Notes: generated by a model not told the origin, from the sequence alone. DNA of 64,000 bases from Dinoroseobacter sp049801095 (GCF_049801095.1 NZ_JBNAGH010000001.1:248001-312000); one strand, 5' to 3'; positions 15,544-24,733 are shown, counted from the stretch's first letter. Translations and numbers: made by a program.

Positions 15544-18531
15544 TCACTCGGCGTCCAATGCGCTCAGCGCATCATCGCAGCGTGCACAGACGCCCGGATG
15601 CGCGTAGGAGCCCACATCGGGCAGGATCTTCCAGCAGCGCTGGCATTTCTGCCCCTCGGCCTTGGCAAACACCATGCCCACGCCGGGCACATCCGGGAGG
15701 GTGAAGGCGCCTTCCGGCACGGGCTTCGACGAGATCTTGAGCTGCGAGACGATGCAGGTATCGGCGAAGAGCTCCGGCTTGATCATCCCCGCCACATGGG
15801 CCGGGACATGGACCGTGGGCGCAGCCTCCAGAGATGCGCCAATGGTCTTGGCCTGTCGCTCCAGCTCCAACCCGCCGGTCACGACCCGGCGCACGCCGCG
15901 CAAGGTGTCCCAACGCCCCACGGCCTCCGGGTGGTGCCACTCCTTAGGCGTCTCGGGGAAGTCCTGCAGATGGACCGAGTTTTCCTCGCCCGGGAACCGC
16001 TCCAGCCAGACCTCTTCCATGGTGAAGACGAGGATCGGAGCAAGCCATGTGGTCAGGCGGTGGAACATCGCATCCATCACCGTCAGGGCCGCGCGGCGTC
16101 GCAGACTGTCGGCCCGATCACAATAGAGCGCGTCCTTGCGGATGTCGAAATACTGCGCCGAGAGCGCCACGGTCGCGAACTGGAAGACCGTCTGGAACAC
16201 GCCCTGGAAGTCGTATTTCTCGTAGCCGACCCGCACCTGCTCATCGAGGTTGCTCATCATGTGGAGGAAGGCGCGCTCCATCTCCGGCATCTCCGCCGGG
16301 TCGACGCGCATGTCCTCGGTGAAGCCCTCCAGCGCGCCGAGCAGGTAACGCATGGTGTTGCGCAACCGGCGATAGCTGTCTGCGACATTCTTGAGGATCT
16401 CATCCCCGATCCGCAGGTCGACCGTGTAGTCGGACTGCGCCACCCAGAGCCGCAGGATATCGGCGCCGTATTGCTGCACGACCTTCTCGGGCGCCACGGT
16501 GTTGCCGATGGATTTGGACATCTTGTTGCCCTTGGCATCCAGCGTGAAGCCATGGGTCAGCACGCCGCGATAGGGCGCCCGCCCGATTGTTCCGCAAGCC
16601 TGCAGCATCGAGGAGTGGAACCAGCCGCGATGCTGATCCGTCCCTTCGAGGTAGAGATCGGCGAGCCCATCGCTCGACCCGTCCTCGCGATCCCGCAGCA
16701 CAAAGGCATGGGTGGAGCCGGAATCGAACCACACATCGAGGATGTCAAAGACCTGCTCATAGGCCTCCGGGTCATGCTCATTGCCGAGGAACCGGGCCTT
16801 GGCGCCCTCGGCATACCAGGCATCCGCGCCTTCGTTTTCAAAGGCGTCCACGATGCGTGCATTCACAGCCGGATCCCGCAAAAGGTAATCCGGATCAGTA
16901 TATTGCGCGCCTTTCTTCACAAAACAGGTGAGCGGCACACCCCAGGCGCGCTGACGGCTCAGAACCCAGTCGGGCCGCGCTTCGATCATCGAATAGAGCC
17001 GGTTGCGCCCGGTCTGAGGCGTCCATTGCACCAGCTGGTCGATGGAGGTCAGCGCCCGCTCGCGGATCGTCTCGCCATAGGTGTCATTGCCGTCGCCCAC
17101 GGGCTTGTCGATGGCGGCAAACCATTGCGGACGGTTGAGACGGATCACCGGCGCCTTGGAGCGCCAGGAATGGGCATCCGAGATCGTGATCCGCTGGCGC
17201 GCGAGCAGCCCGCCGATCTCGACCAGTTTGGCGATCACCGCCTTGTTCGCCCCGCCCGGCTTGCCATTGGGCTTGAGGATGCACTCCCCGCCGAAGAAGG
17301 GCAGATCCGCGCGGTACGAACTGTCATCGAGGACATTGTAGGTCATGGGCAGGCCATGCTTGACCCCGATGGCGTAGTCGTCATCGCCGTGGCTCGGCGC
17401 CGTGTGGACAAAGCCTGTGCCCGCATCATCGGTCACGTGATCCCCGGGCAGGAGCGGCACATCGAAATCCCACTCGCCCTCAGCCCCATCGGCCTTGGCA
17501 AAAGGGTGCGCGCAGGTCAGGCGCCCAAGCTCGGCGGCCGACACGTCGCGGCGCCGGGTGAACCCCGCGACACGGGCCTGGTTCAACGCGCCTTCGGCCA
17601 GCGCATCGGCCATGACATAGGTGTCGCCCACGGCGGCCCAGCATTCCTCCGGCGTCTCCGTGACTTCATAGAGCCCATAGGAGATCCCCGGCCCGAAGCA
17701 GATCGCCCGGTTCTGCGGGATGGTCCAGGGGGTGGTGGTCCAGATGATGACCGCCGCCTCTTCGAGTTGTTCGGCCAGCAGATCGCCATCGCCGCCCATG
17801 GTGTCATGGGCGCCCTCAAACGAGGACACCACCGCGCGGGCCGAGGTCACCGGGAATTTCACCCAGATCGCATCGGTCTGGCGGTCGTGATACTCGACCT
17901 CGGCCTCGGCCAGAGCGGTCTTCTCGACCGGCGACCACATGACGGGCTTGGAGCCCTGATAGAGCGTCCCGGTCATGAGGAATTTCATGAACTCCTCGGC
18001 GATGACGCGCTCGGCATGGAAGTTCATGGTCAGATAGGGGTCGCCCCAATTGCCCGTGATTCCCAGACGTTTGAATTCCTCGCGCTGGATACCGACCCAG
18101 CCCTCGGCAAAGGCCCGGCATTCCTGCCGGAAATCGATCACCGGGATCTCGTCCTTGTCTCGCCCCTTGGCGCGGTATTTCTCCTCGATCTTCCATTCGA
18201 TCGGCAGGCCATGGCAGTCCCAGCCAGGGATATAGCGTGCATCCTTGCCCATCATCTGCTGGGAGCGGACGACCATATCCTTGAGGATCTTGTTCAGCGC
18301 ATGGCCGATATGGAGGTTCCCGTTGGCATAGGGCGGGCCATCATGGAGCGTGAAGCTCGGCCGTGTCTCGGTCTTGGCCTTCTCGCGGAGGCGCTCATAG
18401 ACCCCGATCTTCTCCCAACGGGCCAGCCACTCCGGCTCGCGCTTGGGCAGGCCTGCGCGCATGGGAAAGGAGGTTTTCGGGAGGTTCAGAGTGTCTTTGT
18501 ACTGGTTCGCACTGGGCGTGTCGGCGCACAT
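15544..18531 (-). CDS. ileS: Isoleucine--tRNA ligase
   Basis: Class I aminoacyl-tRNA synthetase charging tRNA-Ile, 995 residues, cytoplasmic. The signature HIGH is at residues 74-77 within PPYANGNLHIGHALNKIL and KMSKS is at 670-674 (GNKMSKSIGN). The CP1 editing domain lies between them (for example AIWTTTPWTIPQNRAI-like residues near 270, and GTGFVHTAPSHGDDDY). The C-terminal zinc knuckle has CQRCW and CARCDDAL. It is a bacterial-type IleS. The ATG at 18531 opens MCADTPSANQYKDTLNLPKT, typical of the family. It appears monocistronic, with a structured leader upstream. Confidence 0.98.
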   Translation of the reverse strand: MCADTPSANQYKDTLNLPKTSFPMRAGLPKREPEWLARWEKIGVYERLREKAKTETRPSFTLHDGPPYANGNLHIGHALNKILKDMVVRSQQMMGKDARYIPGWDCHGLPIEWKIEEKYRAKGRDKDEIPVIDFRQECRAFAEGWVGIQREEFKRLGITGNWGDPYLTMNFHAERVIAEEFMKFLMTGTLYQGSKPVMWSPVEKTALAEAEVEYHDRQTDAIWVKFPVTSARAVVSSFEGAHDTMGGDGDLLAEQLEEAAVIIWTTTPWTIPQNRAICFGPGISYGLYEVTETPEECWAAVGDTYVMADALAEGALNQARVAGFTRRRDVSAAELGRLTCAHPFAKADGAEGEWDFDVPLLPGDHVTDDAGTGFVHTAPSHGDDDYAIGVKHGLPMTYNVLDDSSYRADLPFFGGECILKPNGKPGGANKAVIAKLVEIGGLLARQRITISDAHSWRSKAPVIRLNRPQWFAAIDKPVGDGNDTYGETIRERALTSIDQLVQWTPQTGRNRLYSMIEARPDWVLSRQRAWGVPLTCFVKKGAQYTDPDYLLRDPAVNARIVDAFENEGADAWYAEGAKARFLGNEHDPEAYEQVFDILDVWFDSGSTHAFVLRDREDGSSDGLADLYLEGTDQHRGWFHSSMLQACGTIGRAPYRGVLTHGFTLDAKGNKMSKSIGNTVAPEKVVQQYGADILRLWVAQSDYTVDLRIGDEILKNVADSYRRLRNTMRYLLGALEGFTEDMRVDPAEMPEMERAFLHMMSNLDEQVRVGYEKYDFQGVFQTVFQFATVALSAQYFDIRKDALYCDRADSLRRRAALTVMDAMFHRLTTWLAPILVFTMEEVWLERFPGEENSVHLQDFPETPKEWHHPEAVGRWDTLRGVRRVVTGGLELERQAKTIGASLEAAPTVHVPAHVAGMIKPELFADTCIVSQLKISSKPVPEGAFTLPDVPGVGMVFAKAEGQKCQRCWKILPDVGSYAHPGVCARCDDALSALDAE

Positions 18532-18890
18532 GTCCGGTCATCCTGTATCGTCATATCGGTCAAAAAAGGAGGGCGGCGCGGAAACCCATACGCCTTGGCC
18601 CGGCGGCTCGGATCAAGCGAGCGCCGGGTTGCTAATTCGGGGAATGATCACCGCGAACCATGTCATGGGGGGCTTATAGGCCCCTATTCCCATGGGGACA
18701 ATCGCAACCTTTCGACGCTGTCCTGCCGGGAATACCGATGCCTTCCATGCGATTTTTCGATGGGTCTCGGCAACAAAGCCGCAATTTTTCGATTATTTTG
18801 ACACAACTCGCTCTTTCTGGCGCCGGACGCTTGTCATGCCTCACGGGGCTGTTACCGATAAGGTCTGTGTAACCAGTTGGGAGGAAGTTC
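18532..18890. promoter_or_regulatory. ileS leader / divergent intergenic region with hairpin
   Basis: About 360 nt lie between ileS (minus) and the VPLPA-tail gene (plus). A bulged hairpin lies 68-97 nt upstream of ileS: CCCGGC (18599-18604) pairs with GCCGGG (18623-18628), and GCTCG (18606-18610) with CGAGC (18618-18622). On the ileS strand a T-run (complement of the A-run near 18563) follows after a second weak GGCG/CGCC pairing. The rest, AT-richer near 18770-18800, should contain the promoter of the plus-strand gene. No open frame is credible here. Confidence 0.45.
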
Positions 18891-19571
18891 ATGCGTATCG
18901 CACCCACCATGCTCACCTGTGCCTTTGTTGCCGGCCTCGCGGCCAGCGCATCGGCCAGCACCCTCGACATTCCGTTCAGCATCGGCAGCGGCAATTCGAA
19001 CGAGCAATTCACCATCGACCGCAACAATGACGCGGGCAACGATATCGAGATCGGTATCAAGGCCAAGGACCGTTTTGTGGGCGACATCGTGCCCGTGGGC
19101 AATGTCTATAACGCCGTCGCCGGAGAGAGCGATCCCGGCCTCGCCTTATGGAATGTCGACTGGTCCGTGGATCTCGGCGCGGGCAAGACCATTGACGATT
19201 ACGACGTCTATCTGACCGTCGATTTCAACACCGCCGTCGGAAACGCGGATGTCAGCACCTTCCTGATCGACGGCTCTGCCTTCCTGCTGCCAGGGCAAAG
19301 CATCAATCAGCAATCGCAGAATCTCGGCTTCGGGTTCTGGGCTCTGGCTCCGAACTATCAGGCGTTCGATCCCTTCGCCCCGGGCGAGTACGAGATCGGC
19401 CTGACGGTCTTTGACGACGGCGCCGACATCTCCAGTGCTGCGGCTCTGGCCAGCGTGCAGGCCTTCGTCAATGTTGCGCCGATCCCGCTGCCGCCCAGCC
19501 TTGCGCTCGGGGGTCTGGGCCTCGGTGCCCTCGCCTTTGCCAGCCGCCGCGCGCGTCGCAAAACGCGCTGA
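18891..19571 (+). CDS. Secreted protein with VPLPA-like CTERM tail
   Basis: A 226-residue exported protein with signal peptide MRIAPTMLTCAFVAGLAASA (cleavage probably after ASAS, residue about 23). A beta-rich, Asp/Asn-rich body follows. The C-terminal tail has IPLPPSLALGGLGLGALAF and then a basic end (SRRARRKTR). The IPLPP motif is a variant of VPLPA. By family this implies exosortase processing and surface or matrix attachment. GGGAGGAAG precedes the ATG. The body shares the phrase VGVNAKDK / IGIKAKDR with the protein at 8921, suggesting the two are distantly related. Confidence 0.82.
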   Translation: MRIAPTMLTCAFVAGLAASASASTLDIPFSIGSGNSNEQFTIDRNNDAGNDIEIGIKAKDRFVGDIVPVGNVYNAVAGESDPGLALWNVDWSVDLGAGKTIDDYDVYLTVDFNTAVGNADVSTFLIDGSAFLLPGQSINQQSQNLGFGFWALAPNYQAFDPFAPGEYEIGLTVFDDGADISSAAALASVQAFVNVAPIPLPPSLALGGLGLGALAFASRRARRKTR

Positions 19572-19582
19572 GCCCTGAGATC

Positions 19583-19609
19583 GAACGCGCCCGGGTTCAG
19601 GGCGCGTTC
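19583..19609. terminator. Bidirectional hairpin terminator between convergent genes
   Basis: A perfect 10-bp stem, GAACGCGCCC / GGGCGCGTTC, with a 7-nt loop GGGTTCA, between the VPLPA-tail gene and the convergent flavoprotein gene. The right arm overlaps the last codons of the latter. Confidence 0.7.
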
Positions 19610-21216
19610 ACATGCTCCCAGACCTTCGAAATCACGACCGAGCCTTCGCCTACGCCGGAGGCCACCCGTTTGACCGAGCCTGCGCGCACATCGCCCACCG
19701 CAAAGATCCCCGGACAGGAGGTCTCGAAGGTGGAGCGTCCGCCCACTTCCGGCCCGGTGCGCACAAAGCCCTTCTCATCGAGCTCCACATGGCCGTCGAG
19801 CCAGCCGGTATTGGGCGCGGCCCCCACCATCACGAAGACCGCCCCCGTCTTGAGCGTCCAATCCTGCCCCATCTGCCCATCGCGGATCGTCACCCCTTCG
19901 AGCGTTTCCGCCCCGTGGAGCGCCGTGACCTGCGTGCGCCGATGCAGCGTGATCGACGGGTCGCGATCAAGCCGCTCGGAGAGGTAGGAGGACATGGAGG
20001 AGGCGAGGCTGTCGCCCCGGATCAGCACATGGACATGATGGGCCGTGCGCGACAGGAACATCGCCGCCTGCCCCGCCGAGTTGCCGCCGCCGATCACCAC
20101 CACATCGGTGTTCCGGCAATAGCGGGCCTCCACATCCGTGGCGGCGTAATAGACGCCCGCGCTCTCGAACTCTTCGAGCCGGGGGATCGGCAGTTTGCGG
20201 TATTGGACCCCCGTGGCGATGACAATGGACTTGGCGCAGACCTCCTCCCCATCGTCGAGGGTCACGCAGAAGATCCCGTCCTCCAGCGGTGTGACATGGG
20301 CCGCCCGCCGCGGCATGGCAAAGCGGGTGCCGAATTTCATCGCCTGCACCTCGCCGCGCCAGCAGAGATCCGCGCCGGAGATCCCCGTGGGAAAGCCCAT
20401 GTAGTTCTCGATCCGGCTGGAGGTGCCCGCCTGCCCGCCAATGGTCAGATCCTCCACCACCAGCGCGCTGAGCCCTTCGGCCCCGGCATACACCGCCGCC
20501 GCGATCCCCGCCGGCCCACCACCCACGATCAGCACGTCATAGACATGGGTGCCCCCGAGCGGCATGTCGATGCCCAAGAGCCGGGCGATCTTGCGCGGAT
20601 TCGGCTCTTCGATCACCGTGTTCTTGCCAAAGATCACGCAAGGATGCCGGGGCAGGATCGCGCATTGCTCGGCGATATCCTCGGCCTCGTGATCCTCCAG
20701 ATCGAGGGAGCGATAAGGGATCCGGTTGCGGCTGGCAAAGGCCGCGATGCGCCGGATCTGCCGATCCTGATTGGCGCCCAGCAGGGTAAGTGCTGCCTGC
20801 TGGCTTTCAAGCAGGCGGCGGCGGCGCCCGGCAAAGACGGTGACGATGATATCGCTCATCTCCGGCACTTCGGACATCAGCTGCAGCATCTCGGCGCGCG
20901 GCACCTGCAGCAGGCGCGTGTCCTGCACCGCCCGATTGGCCAGCATGATCCGGCCATCATTGAGAAAGCTGATCTCGCCTGTGAACTGGGTCGGCCCCAG
21001 CGTGGCATTCCCATAGCGGCCCCCGGTGACCGGATCGATCGCCTCCAGCTCCCCCTCCAACACGTAGTGGAAATGGGTCTGCTTGTCCCCGAGCTTGGTG
21101 ATCTTGTCCCCGGCGGCGTACTGGACCTCCGTCCCGATCCGCCGCATCGCCGCCACATGGGCCGGATCGAGCGGCGTGCGCACCATGGTGTCGAGATTGG
21201 GGGCGAGGGTGTCCAT
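19597..21216 (-). CDS. Crp-like domain fused to TrxB-like FAD oxidoreductase
   Basis: A 539-residue fusion. Residues about 10-130 form a cyclic-nucleotide-binding (Crp-type) beta-roll (YAAGDKITKLGDKQTHFHYV, LEGELEAIDPVTGG, FTGEISFLNDGRIMLANRAV). After a linker domain (about 140-215), residues about 225-539 form a thioredoxin-reductase-like flavoprotein with the FAD motif VLIVGGGPAGIAAAVYAG, GQAGTSSRIENYMGFP, the NAD(P) motif VVVIGGGNSAGQAAMFL and the C-terminal FAD contact PGIFAVGDVRAGSVKR. The CxxC redox pair normal for TrxB is absent: its place reads YYAATDVEARYC. This is therefore not a thioredoxin reductase proper, and its electron acceptor is unknown. Confidence 0.88.
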   Translation of the reverse strand: MDTLAPNLDTMVRTPLDPAHVAAMRRIGTEVQYAAGDKITKLGDKQTHFHYVLEGELEAIDPVTGGRYGNATLGPTQFTGEISFLNDGRIMLANRAVQDTRLLQVPRAEMLQLMSEVPEMSDIIVTVFAGRRRRLLESQQAALTLLGANQDRQIRRIAAFASRNRIPYRSLDLEDHEAEDIAEQCAILPRHPCVIFGKNTVIEEPNPRKIARLLGIDMPLGGTHVYDVLIVGGGPAGIAAAVYAGAEGLSALVVEDLTIGGQAGTSSRIENYMGFPTGISGADLCWRGEVQAMKFGTRFAMPRRAAHVTPLEDGIFCVTLDDGEEVCAKSIVIATGVQYRKLPIPRLEEFESAGVYYAATDVEARYCRNTDVVVIGGGNSAGQAAMFLSRTAHHVHVLIRGDSLASSMSSYLSERLDRDPSITLHRRTQVTALHGAETLEGVTIRDGQMGQDWTLKTGAVFVMVGAAPNTGWLDGHVELDEKGFVRTGPEVGGRSTFETSCPGIFAVGDVRAGSVKRVASGVGEGSVVISKVWEHVNAP

Positions 21217-21234
21217 CGGGCGCTCCGTCTTGGG

Positions 21235-22257
21235 TCAGGTCCCGTTAGAGAATAGTCCGCCCAGCGCTTGTTTCACCAACCCGGTGACAGAAGGTTTGCG
21301 CGTTTCGCCAAAGGGAAGCGGGCGGCAGACTTCGAGGGCGGCGACCCCGACCCGCGCCGTCAGCGCGCCGTTCACGACACCTTCGCCAAAGCGGCGCGAT
21401 ACCTTCGACAGCACGCTGCCCCCCGCGACGGATCCGATCAGGTCATCGCCGACAGCCACGGCGCCGGTCGCGACCAGATGGGTCAGGACCGAGCGGGTCA
21501 GACGCCAGCTCCCGAGTGTGCCTGCGCGGCCGCCATAGATCTCGGCGATCCGGCGGATCATCCGCAGGTTCGAGGTGAGCGCCGCGATCACATCCGCCAG
21601 AGCCAAGGGGACGAGCGCGGTCACGGTGGCCACCTGACGCGCCGCCGCCGCGATCTCGGCCTCGGCGCGGCGATCCAGAGGCTCGAGCAGCTGCGCCTCC
21701 AGCAACTCATAGACCGCCGCAACCTCGAACTGGTCCTTCACCGAGCGGTCGATATCCTGCCGCGCCCCGCGCAGCTCCGGCCGATCCGCATAGAGCGTCG
21801 AGATCCGGGTCGCGACGCTTTTGGCCTCAGAAAGGGTGCCTGCGGCCAGCGCTGCATCCGCCGCCGCGCGGATCCCGTCGAGCCGCGCCAACCGGCGATA
21901 GCCCAGCCATTCGCGTCCGGCGATCATCAGCGCCGTGAGGCACACGAGCCCGAAGAGCCCTGCCCCCACCGCGCCGAGGATCGGCGAGCTGGCTAGCAGC
22001 CCGGTCACGAAATTCGTTGCCGCCACCCCGGCCATGAAAAGCACAAGCGCCAGAAGCGCCGAGAGGAATATCCGGAGCAGACGCGAGGGCGGGCGCGCCG
22101 CCAGCCGCGCCACGGTCTGCAGCGCCTGCCCCTGGGGTGCCGCCCCGGGCAGATCCGGCACGGGCGGGGCCGAGGCCGGTGTCTCGCGGTCGGGGGCCTC
22201 CGCGCTGGTGGCCTCCTCCTCCAGATCGATCAGAACAGCGCCTTTCTTGGCGGTCAT
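21235..22257 (-). CDS. ycjF: YcjF/TIGR01620 family membrane protein
   Basis: A 340-residue protein with an acidic, Pro/Ala-rich N-terminal region (EEEATSAEAPDRETPASAPP). Two transmembrane helices follow (about residues 62-82 FLSALLALVLFMAGVAATNF and 91-112), then a soluble DUF697-like C-terminal domain (AVGDDLIGSVAGGSVLSKVS). It lies 28 nt downstream of the YcjX-like GTPase gene, the conserved YcjX-YcjF pairing. The pair belongs to an envelope-stress-associated set in enterobacteria; here only the pairing is visible. Confidence 0.85.
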   Translation of the reverse strand: MTAKKGAVLIDLEEEATSAEAPDRETPASAPPVPDLPGAAPQGQALQTVARLAARPPSRLLRIFLSALLALVLFMAGVAATNFVTGLLASSPILGAVGAGLFGLVCLTALMIAGREWLGYRRLARLDGIRAAADAALAAGTLSEAKSVATRISTLYADRPELRGARQDIDRSVKDQFEVAAVYELLEAQLLEPLDRRAEAEIAAAARQVATVTALVPLALADVIAALTSNLRMIRRIAEIYGGRAGTLGSWRLTRSVLTHLVATGAVAVGDDLIGSVAGGSVLSKVSRRFGEGVVNGALTARVGVAALEVCRPLPFGETRKPSVTGLVKQALGGLFSNGT

Positions 22258-22285
22258 GGCAGGACCCTCCGGTCTTGAATTGCGC

Positions 22286-23698
22286 TCATCTCAGGCGATC
22301 TCCGAGCAGGAACTCCGCCGCACGGTCAAGACGGATATGGGGCGGCCCTTCGCCCGGGGCGAGGGCCACGCGCGCGGGCGCAAAGCGCATGGCGGAATAG
22401 TCACCATCGAGCCAGGTCTCCGCCCCCTCCCGCGCCGGGGCGAGGATCGCGTTCGGGTCCTTCGGGAGCTCGCCCGCAAAGAAGGCCGCCTCCTTGCCGG
22501 TTTCCAGCAGCGTGCCCCGCACCAGATCGAGCGGCTGGCCCTTGTGGGTGCGGGTTTCCTCCACGGTCGTCCGCAGGGCCGCGATGGCCATGGCGCCGGT
22601 TTCGGCCCCTGCGAAATCCGCGCGGCGGCGGGCATCGCGCACGAGCGCCTCCATGATCGCAGTCATCTGGGCATGCTGCGTATGGTGCAGATGGTCGGCC
22701 TTGGTGGCCGCAAAAAGGATCCGCTCCACCCGTTTGCCCAGCATCGACGTCAGCCAGGAATTGCTGCCGGGGCGAAAGGCCTTGAGGATATCCTCCATCG
22801 TCCCGCGCAGATCCTCGACCGCGCGCGGCCCTGCATGAAGCGCGCCCAGCGCATCCACCAGCACGATCTGCCGGTCGATCCGCGCGAAATGATCACGAAA
22901 GAAGGGCTTGGCGACCTGCGCCTTATAGGCCTCGAACCGACGGGCAAATTCGCGGCCCAGCGAGCCCCGGCCATAAGCCCCTGCGGGCAAGGGCGCAAAG
23001 GTCAGAACCGGCGAGCCCTCAAGCTCCCCGGGCAGGATGAAGCGCCCGGGCGTGCAGTCGGAAAACCCGGCCTCCCGCGCCGTATGGAGCGCCTGCGTGT
23101 AGCTTGCGGCAAGGTGCTGCGCGTCGGGTTCCGACAGCTTCGCGCTCGGATCGGCCTCGGAGAGCGCCGCCAGAAACGCCTCCGCCCCGGGGCGCTGGGG
23201 CAGACGTTTGAGCATCTCGGCCGACCACGCCTCAAAGCTTTTGTCCAGCAGTGCCAGATCCAGCAGCCATTCGCCCGGGTAATCCACGATATCGAGATGC
23301 ACGGTTTTCGGCCCGGAAAGCGCGCCCAAGAGCCCTTGCGGCTGCACCCGAAGCGAGACCCGCAGCTCGGAGATCGTGCGCGTGCTCTCGGGCCAGCGCG
23401 GCGTGGTGCCGGTCATCTGGCCCAGCGCGTTTTCAAACTCAAAGCGCGGGATCGTGTCATCGGGCTGCGGCTTGAGATAGGCGCTCTGGATCGCGCCGCT
23501 GGCCGCGGCCTGAAACTGCGGCATGCGCCCGCGCTCCAGCAGATTGGCCACCAGCGAGGTGATGAACACCGTTTTGCCCGAACGGCTGAGGCCGGTCACG
23601 CCAAGGCGAATGACCGGTTCGAAAAAAGTCTCGGAGACAGCGTCTGTAAAGCCGGTCACCCCGCGCTCGATGCTGTCAGTTACTGTGGAGAATACCAA
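22286..23698 (-). CDS. ycjX: YcjX-like P-loop GTPase (DUF463)
   Basis: A 470-residue P-loop protein. Its Walker A is in VTGLSRSGKTVFITSLVANL (about residues 35-54), and other YcjX features include HLDIVDYPGEWLLDLALLD (Walker B-like, DxxG variant), ALHTAREAGFSDCTPGRFIL and LFAATKADHLHHTQH (TKxD-type guanine motif). It is upstream of ycjF on the same strand. A GTPase/dynamin-like membrane role is proposed for this family; the substrate is unknown. The promoter probably lies in the gap shared with divergent truA. Confidence 0.87.
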   Translation of the reverse strand: MVFSTVTDSIERGVTGFTDAVSETFFEPVIRLGVTGLSRSGKTVFITSLVANLLERGRMPQFQAAASGAIQSAYLKPQPDDTIPRFEFENALGQMTGTTPRWPESTRTISELRVSLRVQPQGLLGALSGPKTVHLDIVDYPGEWLLDLALLDKSFEAWSAEMLKRLPQRPGAEAFLAALSEADPSAKLSEPDAQHLAASYTQALHTAREAGFSDCTPGRFILPGELEGSPVLTFAPLPAGAYGRGSLGREFARRFEAYKAQVAKPFFRDHFARIDRQIVLVDALGALHAGPRAVEDLRGTMEDILKAFRPGSNSWLTSMLGKRVERILFAATKADHLHHTQHAQMTAIMEALVRDARRRADFAGAETGAMAIAALRTTVEETRTHKGQPLDLVRGTLLETGKEAAFFAGELPKDPNAILAPAREGAETWLDGDYSAMRFAPARVALAPGEGPPHIRLDRAAEFLLGDRLR

Positions 23699-23816
23699 AA
23701 TCGCGTCCTTCGTGCTCGGGGAATAACATAAGGATGCGCAGGACGGGGTTCAAAGGCCTTCGACCGGGGGAATTGCGGAATTGTCTTGGGCGCGCCGCCG
23801 CGTTATGCGACGCGCC

Positions 23817-24590
23817 ATGCCCAGATTTGCCCTCAAGATCGAGTATCACGGCGCGCCGTTTTCCGGCTGGCAGCGCCAGAAAGAGCATCCCTCCGTGCAG
23901 GAGGCGGTGGAGGGTGCCCTGCGCAAGCTGCAGCCTGACCATGCCGGGATCGCGGCGGCGGGGCGGACCGATGCGGGGGTGCATGCGACGGGGCAAGTCG
24001 CCCATGTGGATCTGGCAAAGGACTGGGATCCTTTTCGGCTGTCGGAAGCTTTGAACCATCACCTGCGCCCGCAACCCGTGGCGGTGGTTGCGGCCGCGCG
24101 GGTTGCCGAGGACTTCCACGCGCGGTTCTCAGCGGTGGAGCGGCGCTATCTGTTCCGGTTGCTCGCCCGTCGCGCACCGGCCACCCATGATGCGGGTCTG
24201 GTCTGGCGCGTGCAGCGCCCACTCGATGTGGCGGCGATGCAGGACGGAGCGGCCTGTCTGATCGGCAACCACGACTTCACGACCTTTCGGTCGGTGATGT
24301 GCCAGGCGGCCTCGCCTGTGAAGACGCTCGATGAGATCACCATCGACGAAATCCCCTTGCCCCATGGCACGGAGATCCGGTTTCACCTGCGCGCGCGGTC
24401 CTTCCTGCACAATCAGGTGCGCAGCATCGTGGGCACGCTGGAACGGGTGGGCGCAGGCAGCTGGGCGCCGCAGGATGTCCGAACTGCACTCGAAGCGCGG
24501 GATCGCGCCGCCTGCGGACCAGTTTGCCCACCGGAGGGGCTCTACCTGCAAGAGGTGATCTACCCGGACGACCCGTTCGTCCCGGATTGA
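23817..24590 (+). CDS. truA: tRNA pseudouridine(38-40) synthase
   Basis: TruA converts uridines 38-40 in the anticodon stem to pseudouridine. From the ATG at 23817 it is 257 residues, opening MPRFALKIEYHGAPFSGWQR. The catalytic Asp52 is in AAGRTDAGVHATGQVAH. Further family blocks are NHDFTTFRSVMCQA and RSFLHNQVRSIVGTLERVG, and the end is PPEGLYLQEVIYPDD. The longer frame from 23781 adds MSWARRRVMRRA, not typical, and is rejected. Confidence 0.96.
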   Translation: MPRFALKIEYHGAPFSGWQRQKEHPSVQEAVEGALRKLQPDHAGIAAAGRTDAGVHATGQVAHVDLAKDWDPFRLSEALNHHLRPQPVAVVAAARVAEDFHARFSAVERRYLFRLLARRAPATHDAGLVWRVQRPLDVAAMQDGAACLIGNHDFTTFRSVMCQAASPVKTLDEITIDEIPLPHGTEIRFHLRARSFLHNQVRSIVGTLERVGAGSWAPQDVRTALEARDRAACGPVCPPEGLYLQEVIYPDDPFVPD

Positions 24591-24594
24591 CCCG

Positions 24595-24698
24595 GCGCTC
24601 CCTTCAGGAGCGCGGACCCGCTGGCCCAAACCGCCGTCTCAACCCCTTGCTTCGCGCACATCGCGCGCGCGTCCGCGCGCTCCACATGTGGAGCGCGC
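24595..24698. repeat. Double-hairpin intergenic element, copy 1
   Basis: Two perfect inverted repeats sit 61 nt apart. Hairpin 1 (24595-24613) is GCGCTCC-CTTCA-GGAGCGC. Hairpin 2 (24675-24698) is a 24-bp palindrome whose left arm is GCGCGCTCCACA. The element also carries GGACCCG..CTGGC after hairpin 1 and GCGCGTCC before hairpin 2. Copy 2 at 28909-29017 has the same order and spacing. In each copy the two hairpins share stem sequence (here GCGCTCC). It begins 4 nt after truA stops. Confidence 0.75.
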
Positions 24699-24702
24699 CC
24701 GG

Positions 24703-24723
24703 GCCAAGTGCTTTGCACTTGGC
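24703..24723. terminator. Hairpin between truA and convergent ABC permease gene
   Basis: A perfect 9-bp stem, GCCAAGTGC / GCACTTGGC, with a TTT loop, extended by GGGCC/GGCCC flanks. It is placed between convergent genes and so could terminate either. No long T-run follows. Confidence 0.5.
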
Positions 24724-24733
24724 AGGCCCGGTC

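Noticed and set aside
15511..18801. 1,096-codon plus-strand open frame opposite ileS
   Set aside because: Antisense to ileS over its whole length. High GC suppresses stop codons, and no domain is recognisable.
18532..18890. T-box leader for ileS
   Set aside because: No T-box sequence is recognisable, and this regulation is essentially confined to Gram-positive bacteria.
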